A DNA stretch of 64,000 nt from DATMER01 sp963844885 (GCA_963844885.1 CAWJQA010000012.1:992001-1056000), one strand, 5' to 3'. Positions 31,553 through 41,411 are shown, counted from the stretch's first letter. Notes: generated from the letters alone by a model not told the origin. Numbers and translations are program-made.

Positions 31553-33208
31553 TCAAACTTCCCGCGTCACTAATCGTGTAGCAGGGTCACCGATAAGGAT
31601 ATAATTTCTCGCATCAAGCATGGCATTTCGGATATACGCCCAATCTTCACTCCCGCTCTCCTGCGACTCCACCGACGCAGCAAGAGCAGCAAGCTCAGCG
31701 TATCTTCCAGAAAAATACTTCATCGCCTCACCAACCCTTGCCCCACTCATCAAAGTACGGAGCACAGCCTCAAGAGTCTGCAGTTGCGGGCCCGCCGTTT
31801 TCCACTGCACCGAGGACATCCAAACTTCGTCGACATGTCCTATGAAGGCCAATGCCCCATTGCTCACTCCCAGAACTCGCTTTACTAGCGAAGCAACGAA
31901 TGGGCTTGGGGCAGCCTCCAAATCATGAAAGTCACTATGTTTGGGGACGCCAGCGCTGCAAGCACCAAAAGCAAAGATCCCCAGTCCTCTAAGATCAATA
32001 TCGTCCGCCACATCCTCGGCCGAAAACCACTGGCCGTCCTTCGGTATATGGCCTGGCCCTAGCCACCCATGGCACAGTATGGCACCTTGACCCGTTCTCT
32101 GCTGCGGATTTCCGCTTGCGCAGAGACGCCCATGCGCACCAATAAAGAGCAGCGACGGCTGAGGGTTATTCGACAGTATCGAAGAAAGATTCTCCCTGGT
32201 TGCTTGATCAGCGAGAACGGTATTCACAGACCAATCGGGCCTTTCTATGGCCGCTGATTCCGCGAGGGGGCGAAGAACTTTCGTCACCAAGAAACTCGTA
32301 GGCTCATCGTGCTCAGGCCCGAAAAAGGCGGCTATCTTAGTTCGTCTCGGGTTTGTTTCAGACTCTATCACATTACGAGCGTAGTTTTCATAGTGCTCGG
32401 GAAAATCAAAATGGATGCGGCCTACTCTGTGCTGAAGCCCAAGCTGATATTGGAATTCGAATGGAATCTCTTCCGGGCTCCCTGCTAAGAGCAAATAATA
32501 AGGCATTCGACGCGGATCCGCCGGACCGGGGCCCATCCCGTACATAGCGAGGAATTCGTGAGCATCTTGTCCAGGTCTATAGCCGGACGCGCCCGAGAAT
32601 TCACGGTAAAAAAGCCCGGCTTCTTCTCGCCTGTGCTTGAGCAGAGGATCTATAGCGTCCCTTATAAGCGGGTCGCCTTGGCTCGGAAAAATGATGCCCC
32701 AGCCTGTTTGGTCTAGGCGATCTGGATTTTCAAGGGGCGCCGATTGCAGCGTACCCGACTTCACTGCCTTGCTGGGGCGAACGATCAAGAGAAGCTTTCG
32801 AAGCCCCACTTCATATAGAGGGAATAGATCAACCCAATTGAGTTCAGCCAGTTTGGCATGAGTTGGCCGGCAGTTGTCAAGTCGGGCGGGGATCACGTAG
32901 ATGTCTTCGTCCGAAATTGTATCAAGAACCTTAAGGGCTTCCCGAATTTCTTTTTGGACATACCCTCGTTTATTGACCGAGTTGGCCGAGAGTAGCGCGA
33001 TGAATAAATCAGATTTTTTGATGGCTTTACTGATTTCGGTTTCCCACCGCTGGCCCGGAAGGAGGCTCTCGGCATCCAGCCATGGCTCTGCGCCTGCGCT
33101 TTTGAGATCCTGATACAGCTTGAGCGCTGCCGAATAATCTTCCTTGGCGTAGCTTATGAAGACCTCGGTCCGGCGCCTTGCGGCTCTCACAGATCTCCTT
33201 CGCGGCAT
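31553..33208 (-). CDS. TIR domain fused to caspase-like (CHAT/C25-type) protease
   Basis: A protein of 551 residues. A TIR domain spans about residues 14-130: TEVFISYAKEDYSAALKLYQ, LLPGQRWETEISKAIKKSD, then LLSANSVNKRGYVQKEIREA with E87 at the place of the NADase Glu. After a linker, a region with YYLLLAGSPEEIPFEFQYQL and VGRIHFDFPEHYENYA leads to a protease-like core: H359 in LLFIGAHG and C417 in IFAFGACSAG form the expected caspase-clan dyad. In type IV Thoeris a TIR-made nucleotide switches on a separate caspase-like protease; here both are in one chain. The gene starts 6 bases after the secreted-protein stop, and AGGAG overlaps that stop. GC is lower than in the housekeeping genes, suggesting transfer. 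Confidence 0.78.
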   Translation of the reverse strand: MPRRRSVRAARRRTEVFISYAKEDYSAALKLYQDLKSAGAEPWLDAESLLPGQRWETEISKAIKKSDLFIALLSANSVNKRGYVQKEIREALKVLDTISDEDIYVIPARLDNCRPTHAKLAELNWVDLFPLYEVGLRKLLLIVRPSKAVKSGTLQSAPLENPDRLDQTGWGIIFPSQGDPLIRDAIDPLLKHRREEAGLFYREFSGASGYRPGQDAHEFLAMYGMGPGPADPRRMPYYLLLAGSPEEIPFEFQYQLGLQHRVGRIHFDFPEHYENYARNVIESETNPRRTKIAAFFGPEHDEPTSFLVTKVLRPLAESAAIERPDWSVNTVLADQATRENLSSILSNNPQPSLLFIGAHGRLCASGNPQQRTGQGAILCHGWLGPGHIPKDGQWFSAEDVADDIDLRGLGIFAFGACSAGVPKHSDFHDLEAAPSPFVASLVKRVLGVSNGALAFIGHVDEVWMSSVQWKTAGPQLQTLEAVLRTLMSGARVGEAMKYFSGRYAELAALAASVESQESGSEDWAYIRNAMLDARNYILIGDPATRLVTREV

Positions 33209-33214
33209 GACCTG

Positions 33215-33745
33215 TCACTCCTGAATATCAACAACGATGCGGAGGTGGGGCGCGGAGCCGTTCGCGAAGAGCTCAGCCCACTTTTGAGCGGGAATCCTAA
33301 ATTCGGCCTTGGGTGGCTTGTAGCTGCGGGACCAAGTGCCAAGAGTGAGATCGTTCCAGGACTTCTGCCCGACGACCTGATCGTCCGGGCTGACGAGGGC
33401 AACTGTCAGATCGACGTCCTGAAGAGACCAATCGCTCATCAGCGTCAGCGCTGCTTCGATGACGACTTCTGTGGACGTTTCCGCGGTCTTCTTGACGGTC
33501 AGCATCCGTACACGGGCCTGATCACAGACGAAGCGGTCTGTCTCCGGATAGGCACGGGCCACGCCAAGCGGCTGCCGCTCGAACGACTCCCGCGGCTTCC
33601 CCCTCCCGTCTACGTCCGCACCAAGAGGCACGTCGATCTGCATCGGGTCCGGAACTTCTGTCCGTCCGGCGCTCCCGGGCGCCTGGCCAGCAGAAACCTG
33701 GAACAACGCGAGAGCCGATACCAAAGCCAAGGCAAGCTGCGTCAT
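33215..33745 (-). CDS. Secreted protein of unknown function beside the TIR-caspase gene
   Basis: A 176-residue protein. A signal peptide lies at about residues 1-20 (QLALALVSALALFQVSAG). The mature part has a beta-sandwich-like pattern: VVIEAALTLMSDWSLQDVDL, then LVSPDDQVVGQKSWNDLTLG and PHLRIVVDIQE. I do not recognise the family. It is first in a two-gene operon with the TIR-caspase gene and separated from it by 6 bases. This is odd, as TIR effectors act in the cytoplasm; it could be a periplasmic sensor of damage or simply a host gene the island landed behind. Confidence 0.6.
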   Translation of the reverse strand: MTQLALALVSALALFQVSAGQAPGSAGRTEVPDPMQIDVPLGADVDGRGKPRESFERQPLGVARAYPETDRFVCDQARVRMLTVKKTAETSTEVVIEAALTLMSDWSLQDVDLTVALVSPDDQVVGQKSWNDLTLGTWSRSYKPPKAEFRIPAQKWAELFANGSAPHLRIVVDIQE

Positions 33746-35096
33746 GAGTCATCCCCTTCAAGCGTAATCTCAACAACCCCAAGGGCTAGTCCATGCGGCA
33801 CTTCTGGCAGAGCTTACCACCCCGAGCCCCTGGGACCACCGGTGCCCCGGCCGGCGGTCCCAGGAGGAGGTTTCACAACCAAGAGGCCGCCACCGCCGCT
33901 CACCCACGAGCCCCCTCCCACACACCTCCGACGATGGCCCCGCCTCTCCTCCCTGAAAGGCGGACCTCTGCGGAACGACGGAGGCCTTGGACTCGGCGGC
34001 CGTCATCCCTCCAAATTGTCAATGAGCCGAGACAGGGGAACCGGACGGCGTCCCCCGTCGAAGTGAAGGCCACAAGCGGCCAGTCGGTCGTGGGGACCCG
34101 CGTCTGGCATCGGCGTTCGTCGTCCTTCACTCCAAGGGGAGTCTACGGAGCACCAGCCGGCCGCGTCTAGGGTTTTCAGATTTAAATTCTGACCCAATAA
34201 CAGGCCCATTGACCTCACTGAACGTCAACACGGAGCCGCTTCTGTCCGGCGCGACAGGTTCGGGGCGGAAGTTCTCGGCGTGGGAGTTCATCGGAGGGCT
34301 TTCGCGCCTGCCCGGCGACCCGTTGCCCGGGGGAAGCGGTTGCTCGATCGTCCCGAGAAGATCCTTCGGCCTGCCATCAGCCTCAATCAGACTCGAATCG
34401 AGTCGCTCGCGGGTCCGTTGATCGGCGCGTAAAGAAGGAATCGGTCCGTTGCCCTCCGCAGCCTCCTCGGGAGGCTTCAACGGGGGGCTCACGAGAGGCT
34501 CGACGAGTCTGACGAGACTCTCAACGTCCTTGATGAGAGGCCCGTCGAGCTCGATGAGAGGCTCAAGAAGTTGACGAGAGGCTCGATGACTTCGATGGGA
34601 GGCTCAACGAGCTCGACGAGAGGCTCGTCGACTTCAACGGGAGGCTCGATGAGCTCGATGAGAGGCTCAACGAGTTTGATGAGCGGCTCATGCGGTCCAT
34701 GGGAGGCTCGACGAGCTCGATGAGAGGCTCGTCGACCTCAACGGGAGGCTCGATGAGCTCGATGAGAGGCTCAACGAGTTTGACGAGAGGCCCGTCGAGG
34801 TCGTCGAGAGGCTCGTGAAGCTCGACGAGAGGCCCATCGAGGTCATCGAGAGGCTGAAAACCAGGAACGGCAGGGGTTTGACAGCTTTTGGAGCCCTGTC
34901 GCGCGGCTCTTTGAAGACTGAAGAGGCCGGCCGGACAGCCGAGCCCGAGACCGCCGCCGGCCACCCATATGGGGTGGCTCGGCCTTCCTGAAATGCGTGC
35001 CGCCGGTTGCGGAGAAGTCGCCAAGATCCAGAACGACGAGCGACCAGAAACGCCAAGGCGCTCGGCTCGCCGAGCCTTGAGATTTGCTCACTGCAA
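33746..35096. other. 1.35-kb region without a convincing gene
   Basis: This lies between the divergent TIR operon and the SIR2-TPR gene. 33.8-34.2 kb is proline/arginine-rich in all frames. A minus-strand frame at 34127-34492 looks slightly protein-like but has no family resemblance or ribosome site. 34493-34858 is a 21-bp tandem array. The rest (34.86-35.09 kb) must hold the SIR2 promoter; no clear boxes were seen. Confidence 0.6.
34493..34858. repeat. 21-bp tandem array with ERLDELD-coding phase
   Basis: About 17 diverged copies of GAGAGGCTCGATGAGCTCGAT or close variants. In one plus-strand phase the unit reads as the heptad ERLDELD (for example ERLDELDERLNEFDERL), which looks like a coiled coil, but the phase is broken near 34570 and there is no start. 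The core GAGAGGCTC + GTCRAG/GATGAG also occurs in the array at 47.7 kb. Confidence 0.85.
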
Positions 35097-37295
35097 ATGA
35101 GCAAGGAGTCCTCCACGCTGACCAGGCGGGTGATCCCCCTGAAGCAGGCCATCGCTGAGATCAAGCGTGCGGTTCAAGAGAGTGACGCGGCTGGCCCCAG
35201 AGCCGTGCATTCGCCGTTTTTCTTCATTGTGGGAGCGGGGATCTCCCATCCCCCGATCCCTCTTGCCAAGGATATCGAGCAGCGCTGCCGGCAGGAGATT
35301 GCCAAGTCTTCGCCCGACGGATTCATGCCTCTGGAAGAGGGCTCGCCGGCTGAACGCTACGCCGCGTGCATGGAGGCAGCCTTCCCGAACGCCGAGCAGA
35401 GGAGGGCCTTCCTGCACGAGCTGATGCGGTCCGCCAGGCTTTCGGCGGCCAACCTTCGGCTTGCCCATCTTCTGGGTGCGGGCCACCTCACCAACCTGGT
35501 CTTCACTCCGAATTTCGATGAGATGCTGAGCCAGGCTCTCCGTTTCCTGGGGCATCCGGTCATCGTCTGCGATCATCCAGCCATGACCGGCCGGCTTGAT
35601 CTTCTCCGTGATGAGATCCAAATTGTCCATGTCCACGGGACTCACTGGTTTTACGATCTCCGCAACCTGCCGAACGAGCTGAAAAAGGCGGGAAACCGGA
35701 ATCGTACGACTTCTCTGAGCCTGCCAGAGTTCCTCGACCATGTCGTCCACCACCGCTCTCCTCTCGTCGTCGGGTATTCCGGATGGGACGGGGACGTGCT
35801 TATGAGCTCTCTCAAGAAGCGCCTCAAGCACGAGCTCGGCTCGAACCTTTACTGGTTCTGCTATCGCCGGAGCGGCCTGGACGCCCTTCCTGGTTGGCTT
35901 AAAGACAATCGCGATGTTCGCTTTGTAGTAAGCGACGACACCGGACCGAGGGGTCCGGCCCTTCAGCTTGCAGAGAGTGGCTTGGGTAGTGAGGCTGGCG
36001 AGCCGGTGCTTCCCGCATGGCGCGTTTTCGAGGCGATGAGCGTGGCCTTGGAGCTGAAGGCCCCGGAAATCAGCCGGGATCCTCTGGGATTTCTCATGGA
36101 ATATCTGGATCGACATCTCGATCCTAGCGTCGGCAGCGGGGACTCGGCTGCGGATCCGTTTCTCATTAGCAGCACCCTTGCGAGAGTCAAACGAGCTGCC
36201 GATCGCGAGCGCGAGGCGGAGCAACGCCAGAAAAACAAAACCCGTCAGGCTGACGCGCGACTCGACGAGGCTCTCGACGCCGTGAGGAGCTCTGATTATG
36301 CCGCGGCGCTGGCAGCAGCCCTAAAACTCGATCTTGGGGCTCTGCTGCCGGAACGCCGATCCGAGCTGGAAGAGGCGCTCGAGAGAATATATCTCGGTAC
36401 GAAGGATCTGTCTCCTGAATTGGGCTTGGCGGCCTGTGAAAAGCGCGTGGCACTTTCGGAGGCGGTACTTGCCGAGTTTTCCAGCCTTGGATGGCGAACG
36501 AGTCACGCAAAGGCCTTACATGGTAAGGGCTATTGTCTCTCCAAGACGGGACGCCTAGAGGAGGCATTGTCTTTCTACCAGGCCATCATCGAAGTTTACG
36601 GAGAAACGCAGGAACCAAATCTACAAGAACGCGTCGCCAAGGCGTTTGTCAACAAAGGCATTGTTCTCGACAAGCTCGGCAAGCCTGATGAAGCACTGGC
36701 AGCCTACCAGGAGCTGTTCCAGCGCTTCGGGGACTCCGATTCTCCGGCTGTCCAAGAACCGATCGGCAGGGCGCTTTGCAACAAAGGCATTGTCCTCGGC
36801 CAGCTCAGCAAGTTTGAGGAGGCACTGGCAGCCTACCAGGAGCTGTTCCAGCGCTTCGGGGATTCCGATTCTCCGACTGTCCAAGAAGAGATCGCCGGGG
36901 CGCTTCTCAACAAAGGCGTTGTCCTCGGCCAGCTCAGCAAGTTTGATGAGGAACTGGCAGCCTACCAGGAGCTGTTCCAGCGCTTCGGGGATTCCGATTC
37001 TCCGGCTGTCCAAGAACAGATCGCAGGGGCGCTTCTCAACAAAGGCGTTGTCCTCGGCCAGCTCAGCAAGTTTGATGAGGAACTGGCAGCCTGCCAGGAG
37101 CTGTTCCAGCGCTTCGGGGATTCCGATTCTCCGGCTGTCCAAGAACGGATCGCCAAGGCGCTTTACAACAAAGGCTTTGCCCTCGACCAGCTTGGCAAGC
37201 CCGAGGAGGCACAGGCATCACGGCAAGAGCTGATCCGGCGCTTCGGAGCTTCGGATGTCCCCGCCATCCGGGAAGTCGTTGGCTTGGTACATTAG
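35097..37295 (+). CDS. SIR2-domain protein with C-terminal TPR repeats
   Basis: A protein of 732 residues. A SIR2-like NAD-binding domain covers about 35-290: FFFIVGAGISHPPIPLAKDI (GAGIS 46-50), LVFTPNFDEML (N139, D141), IVHVHGTHW (His180) and LVVGYSGWDGDVLMSSLKKR. A linker rich in Arg/Glu (residues 390-425) leads to a helical region and five 43-residue TPR units (NKGIVLGQLSKFEEALAAYQ, then ELFQRFGDSDSP), the last near the end. SIR2 domains of this kind in bacterial defence proteins cleave NAD+ and kill the infected cell, with the other domain sensing the phage. The start at 35097 has no strong ribosome site. It is divergent from the TIR operon. Confidence 0.82.
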   Translation: MSKESSTLTRRVIPLKQAIAEIKRAVQESDAAGPRAVHSPFFFIVGAGISHPPIPLAKDIEQRCRQEIAKSSPDGFMPLEEGSPAERYAACMEAAFPNAEQRRAFLHELMRSARLSAANLRLAHLLGAGHLTNLVFTPNFDEMLSQALRFLGHPVIVCDHPAMTGRLDLLRDEIQIVHVHGTHWFYDLRNLPNELKKAGNRNRTTSLSLPEFLDHVVHHRSPLVVGYSGWDGDVLMSSLKKRLKHELGSNLYWFCYRRSGLDALPGWLKDNRDVRFVVSDDTGPRGPALQLAESGLGSEAGEPVLPAWRVFEAMSVALELKAPEISRDPLGFLMEYLDRHLDPSVGSGDSAADPFLISSTLARVKRAADREREAEQRQKNKTRQADARLDEALDAVRSSDYAAALAAALKLDLGALLPERRSELEEALERIYLGTKDLSPELGLAACEKRVALSEAVLAEFSSLGWRTSHAKALHGKGYCLSKTGRLEEALSFYQAIIEVYGETQEPNLQERVAKAFVNKGIVLDKLGKPDEALAAYQELFQRFGDSDSPAVQEPIGRALCNKGIVLGQLSKFEEALAAYQELFQRFGDSDSPTVQEEIAGALLNKGVVLGQLSKFDEELAAYQELFQRFGDSDSPAVQEQIAGALLNKGVVLGQLSKFDEELAACQELFQRFGDSDSPAVQERIAKALYNKGFALDQLGKPEEAQASRQELIRRFGASDVPAIREVVGLVH
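36642..37286 (+). repeat. Five 129-bp coding repeats (TPR units)
   Basis: Units begin at 36642, 36771, 36900, 37029 and 37158. Units 1 to 4 are nearly identical in DNA over the stretch from the GCCTACCAGGAGCTG block to the GTCCAAGAA block, including silent sites. This shows recent duplication or gene conversion rather than old TPR divergence. Confidence 0.92.
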
Positions 37296-37364
37296 ACTCC
37301 CCGGTGCCAGCCCTTATCCGGCAAGTGCCCTCTGGGCCTGGAGAGCCGGCGCCGAGAATCCGTA

Positions 37365-37595
37365 TCAATCGGTCAGCTTCCGGGCTCGCGCGAATACGTC
37401 TTCAGCCGGGATGAGCTCAAGGTCACCGCGCTCGTAGGCGGCGACGCGCGCCCGGATCTCTGCGTCCCATGCCTTCTCGATGCCGGGGGATCTTGATTCC
37501 GCGAGAGATTCGAGGAGAATCTCGGCAAGCCGCGCCCGTTCTTCAGGAGGTAACCGGCGAACCTGTAACTCTGCCTGCGCGAGCTCGGGGGACAT
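37365..37595 (-). CDS. Orphan addiction-module antitoxin
   Basis: A protein of 76 residues from ATG 37595, with AAAGGAG 5 bases upstream: MSPELAQAELQVRRLPPEER, then LAEILLESLAESRSPGIEKA and the C-terminal block WDAEIRARVAAYERGDLELI. This is the TIGR02574-type putative addiction-module component. A TATACT -10-like box lies about 30 bases upstream (37618-37623). The matching RelE/ParE toxin should follow directly, but only 69 bases remain before the end of the SIR2 gene and they hold no toxin sequence. It is therefore an orphan. Confidence 0.75.
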   Translation of the reverse strand: MSPELAQAELQVRRLPPEERARLAEILLESLAESRSPGIEKAWDAEIRARVAAYERGDLELIPAEDVFARARKLTD

Positions 37596-37677
37596 ATCGG
37601 CTCCTTTCAATGCACAGAGTATATACCCTGATGGGGCCCCGACGGCGGCCGTCATCCGTGGGCGCGCCTGAAGCCGC

Positions 37678-38556
37678 TCACGCCTCCTCATAGTTGATCT
37701 CCATCGTCCGGATCTTCCACGCGGAGACCGCGAGGAGGATCGCCGAGACGAGGAGAACACCGGGGATCGCCACCCAGAGCGGCGGCGGGGCCGCGAGGAC
37801 CGCCAGCGGACCGTGATCGAACGGCACCGGGCAGAGCGCCTGCACGTAGTGGATGATGCTCACCTTTTTCAGGAACGGCGGCAGAAGAAAATTGATTCCC
37901 TCCCAGCCGAATACCATCAAGGCCGGAATCGCCGGGCTCTTGAAGAAGAATCCGAAGGTCAGGAACACGGCCCCGTACCCGGCGCAGGCCAGCGCCGTCG
38001 CCAACAGGTAGGACCCGAGGTGAGTCAGCCCGCCGCCGTGGAACAGGAAGCGTTCCACTCCCGTGTGCGGCGCGTAGGCCAGCAGGAACGACACCAGCGT
38101 CGAGCCTCCGAACACCACCACCGCCGCGATCAGGCCGGTCAGGTATTTCGCCACCACCAGCAGCTCGCGCCGCATCGGCGACAGAAAGTAGTAGTGCAGG
38201 CTCCGGTCCATCACCTCGCGCCGCATCAGATTGCCGAAGATGGTCACGCACCCCAGGAACACCACGAGCCGCAGGATGAACACCTGGTAGAGCGCGGAAA
38301 ATCCCTCGGTGGCGTCCGCGAGATTCGAGGAGTCGTGTACGGCACCCGGGATCAACGCCCGTAGCGTCAGGATGAACGGCGCCTGGAGCGCGAGCACGAG
38401 CAGCAGGATCGAGCGCCGGCCCAGAAAACCTTTCCGCATCTCCAACCGCATCACCGACAGCACCTGGCTGCGCCATTGCCTCCACGGACGGCCTTCTATG
38501 ACTGGGACTGAGGCCGGAACGGACACGGTTGTCGTCTCTTGCAGAATCTCGCTCAC
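37678..38556 (-). CDS. ABC-2 type permease A
   Basis: A protein of 292 residues; GTG start overlaps the stop of ATPase A (GTGA). It has a short cytoplasmic N-terminus, then membrane segments near 55-75 (ILLLVLALQAPFILTLRALI), 105-125 (FILRLVVFLGCVTIFGNLM), 150-172, 200-222, 226-250 and 270-288. RREVMDRSLHYYFLSPMRRE is the usual ABC-2 coupling region. It forms an exporter with the ATPase just upstream. It is the last gene of a minus-strand operon that begins with the sigma factor at 44.7 kb, and it has no frameshift. Substrate unknown. Confidence 0.82.
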   Translation of the reverse strand: MSEILQETTTVSVPASVPVIEGRPWRQWRSQVLSVMRLEMRKGFLGRRSILLLVLALQAPFILTLRALIPGAVHDSSNLADATEGFSALYQVFILRLVVFLGCVTIFGNLMRREVMDRSLHYYFLSPMRRELLVVAKYLTGLIAAVVVFGGSTLVSFLLAYAPHTGVERFLFHGGGLTHLGSYLLATALACAGYGAVFLTFGFFFKSPAIPALMVFGWEGINFLLPPFLKKVSIIHYVQALCPVPFDHGPLAVLAAPPPLWVAIPGVLLVSAILLAVSAWKIRTMEINYEEA

Positions 38557-39548
38557 GACGTCTCTCCGATCAGGATCTGGTAGACCGCGTTCACGTCCGC
38601 GTCGGTCGGCATCACGGTTTCGATCGCGATTCCGGTCTCCAGCACCACCTGGTTGAGCAGCATGTAAAAACGGTCGGCGTTCCTGGTCCGTACCAGGAGT
38701 CCGCCCTCGTGGAGCCGCGCCTCGACCACATGGTCTTGCTCGAACACCTTCGAAGCCAGCAGCGACGGGCCGGTCGCAGCGGATGAACACCTGTACCGGG
38801 TGCTCGTCTTCCATCTCGTCGCGCACCCCGCCGATGTCGCCCTCGGCCACGACGTAGCCGCCGTTGATGAGCACCACCTGGTCGGAGATCAGGTCGACCT
38901 CGTGCAGGATGTGGCTGGAGACGATCACGTGCAGGCCGGCCTCGGCGAGCTCGCGGAACAGCGCGATGACCTCGGCGCGCGCCATGGGTCGAGGCCGTTG
39001 AGCGGCTCGTCCAGAATCAGGACCGACGGGTCGGTGGGCGATGGCCTGGGCCAGCTTGATGCGCTGCCGCATGCCCTTGCTGTAGGCCGCCACCTTGCGG
39101 TCGCGCGGCCTCGGTGAGGCCCACCCGCGTCGATGGCTTCGCAGGTCATCCGGTCGCGCGTCTTCCGTGGCTGAAGCCGTGAATCCGCAGGTACGCCGTG
39201 GATGAACTCGAAGCCGGTCAGGCCCGGAGGGAACGCGTCGAACTGGGTGCAGTAGCCGACCAGCGCGGAAGAGCTCTTCGGGCCGATCCGGGGCGATGCC
39301 CAGGATGCGGATGCTCCCGCGCGTGGGCCGGATCAAGCCCGCCACAGATTCATCAGCGTGGTCTTGCCCGAGCCGTTCGGCCCGACCAGGCTGGTGATGC
39401 CGGGCGGGATCGACAGGTTGACGTGGTTGACGCCCAGCACCTCGCCGTAGAACTTCGAGACGTTTTCGATGACGACCCGGCGGTCGGTGATCGCGGGGGC
39501 CGGAGGCATCACACCCCGCGGCGTCCTCTCGGCGGCCAGGGCGCTCAC
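38553..39548 (-). pseudogene. ABC transporter ATPase A, several frameshifts
   Basis: GTG 39548 overlaps the permease B stop (GTGA), with GAGGTGG upstream. All ATPase motifs can be found but in different frames: VVIENVSKFYGEVLGVNHVN and Walker A SLVGPNGSGKTTLMNL; the signature region YSKGMRQRIKLAQAIAH; Walker B LILDEPLNGLDP; the H-loop VIVSSHILHEVDLISDQ; and the end RFYMLLNQVVLETGI. Single-base indels occur roughly every 100-200 bases. Nearby overlaps with both permeases are perfect, so the gene was intact until recently or is only damaged in the assembly. It energises permease A. Confidence 0.75.
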
Positions 39549-40423
39549 CGGACCACCTCGTACGCCCGGATGCGCCGGAAGAGGAGCCAGAGGCACAGCA
39601 GGCTGCCGCCGATCAGCGCGGCCCAGGCAGGCTCCCGGAGGCGGCAGGGTATCGCCCTTCGGCATGTCGAACAGATCGGTCCAGATCGAGCCGATGACGT
39701 ACCAGGCCGAGATCAGGGTTCCCCACCAGGTATCGAGCATCTCGTTGATCGCGCCGGCGAAGCCCATGCTCGACGAAGAAGAGGCCGAACATCGCCACGC
39801 GGGCCAGCGGCTTCCACTTCACCCAGGCCGAGATCGCCAGCGTGAGCAGCGACAGGAAGAGGATCCAGGCCCAGCTCCCGGCCAGGATCGCGCCGGCGAG
39901 CCCAGGTTCGGCACCAGCCAGCCGGTTCGCGGCGAAGCCCTGGAAGCAGAAAGAGCAGGATGCCCGGCACCCAGGTGATCGACGAAAGCAGGATCGACCA
40001 GCACCGACAGCTTGCCCAGCACGTACTCGCCGCGCGAGAACGGCCGCGACGAGGTAGAGCGGCAGGCCGTTGTTGCGCAGGTCGGGCGAGATCAGGCTCG
40101 GCCCGACCAGGAGGACCAGGATGAACGACGCGGCGCTCTGGAACCACATGCGCCCAGGAAGAAGCCGCCGGCCGATCGAGAAGAATTCCTTGAGCTCGTT
40201 CTGCGGCACCTGCAGGAAGCTCGAGCACGTTCAGGTTGTGGTGCAGGTAGATCACGATCAGCGCCCAGGAGGGGCACCAGGAAGCACATCGCGAAGAAGA
40301 TCGCGAAAAGCTTGCGTCTTGAACACCGTCTCGTAGGCGTAGCGCGGGAGAACGAGGAAGCGCGACCAGACGGCCGTCGAGCGCCCGTCGTAGCGGCCGG
40401 TAGCTGCGCTGATAGACCGCCAT
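39545..40423 (-). pseudogene. ABC-2 type permease B, several frameshifts
   Basis: ATG 40423 begins MAVYQRSYRPL, 3 bases after ATPase B. The reading frame changes several times, but hydrophobic blocks continue across frames, for example ALIVIYLHHNLNVLELP, then the SAASFILVLLVGPSLISPDL segment and later SAWYVIGSIWTDLFDMP. The C-terminus (RRIRAYEVVR) ends in the frame that overlaps the next gene. The length fits an ABC-2 permease with six segments. Whether it is a real pseudogene or an assembly fault cannot be told from the sequence alone. Confidence 0.7.
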
Positions 40424-40426
40424 GGC

Positions 40427-41411
40427 CTAGTCCTCCATCGCCTTCAGGAAGATGTCCTCGAGGGAGTCGCGCTTGTAGTCGAGGCGGCGGATCTGGATCT
40501 CGCGTTCGGCCGCCAGGCGGTAGAGGTCGCGCACCTCCACGCCCTCGGGCAGCACGATCTTGAGCCGCTGGCGCGCTCCCGAGCGATCGCCGCTCCGCAG
40601 CCCGAGCGCTCGGCCAGCCGGCGTCGGCCGCGGCGCCGCTCTCGGCGCGCAGCTCCAGCTCCAGGAAGTTGCGGTTGGCCCGGCGCTCCTCCTCCAGGTT
40701 GCAACGCGGCGACCTTGCCCGTCCTTGAGGATGATCACCTCGTCGCAGCACTCCTCGACGTCGCGCAGCAGGTGCGAGGAGAGGATCACGCGCACGTCGC
40801 CCGGCGTCGCGGATCTCCTTGATCAGGCGGATCATGCGCTGCGCGGGCCGGGCGGGTCGAGGCCGTTGGTGGGCTCGTCGAGGAACAGCAGCGCGGGCCG
40901 TGGACGATGGCCTGGGCGAGCTTGGCGATCTGCTTCATGCCGAGCGAGTAGCTGCCGACCGGGCGGTAGCGCGCCTCGCCCAGGCCGACGTAGAAGAGGC
41001 CTCGTGGGCGCGCTCGAGCGCCTGCGCCGGCGGCAGGCCGGAGAGCTCGGCCATCAGCCGGACGAAGCGCACGCCGCTCATGCCGGCGATGAAGGCGTCG
41101 TTCTCCGGCATGTAGCCGATGCAGCGCGCGGATCGCCGCGCGCTCGGTGCGGATGTCCCGGCCGAGGACCCGGGCGGTGCCCGCCGGACGGGCGGGTGGA
41201 AGCCGAGCAGGGTGTGCAGCAGGGTGGTCTTGCCGGCGCCGTTGGGCCCCAGCAGGCCGATGGAGCGCCCGGTCAGGGTGGCGTTCAACCCTTGCAGGAT
41301 CGGACGCCCGCCGAGCTTGACCTCCAGCCCCCGGAGCTCCACCACCGGCTCGGCCTGCGCCGCGGCTGGTGCCTCTGGGGTCAGGGTCGTCTTCGTCGCC
41401 AGGTTCACCAC
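40427..41411 (-). pseudogene. ABC transporter ATPase B, several frameshifts
   Basis: ATG 41411 begins MVNLATKTTLTPEAPAAAQA, then VELRGLEVKLGGRPILQGLN and Walker A GLLGPNGAGKTTLLHTLLGF. After further frames come YMPENDAFIAGMSGVRFVRL, a GLDPPGP-like Walker B region, the H-loop ILSSHLLRDVEECCDEVIIL and the end DYKRDSLEDIFLKAMED. The C-terminal DIFL motif is typical of drug/lipid exporter ATPases. Frameshifts lie between about 40600 and 41200. It is preceded by the FecR gene (40 bases) and followed by permease B. Confidence 0.75.

Noticed and set aside
34563..35164. Ser/Leu-rich minus-strand proteins
   Set aside because: Low-complexity readings of the 21-bp array and its flank, without start signals.
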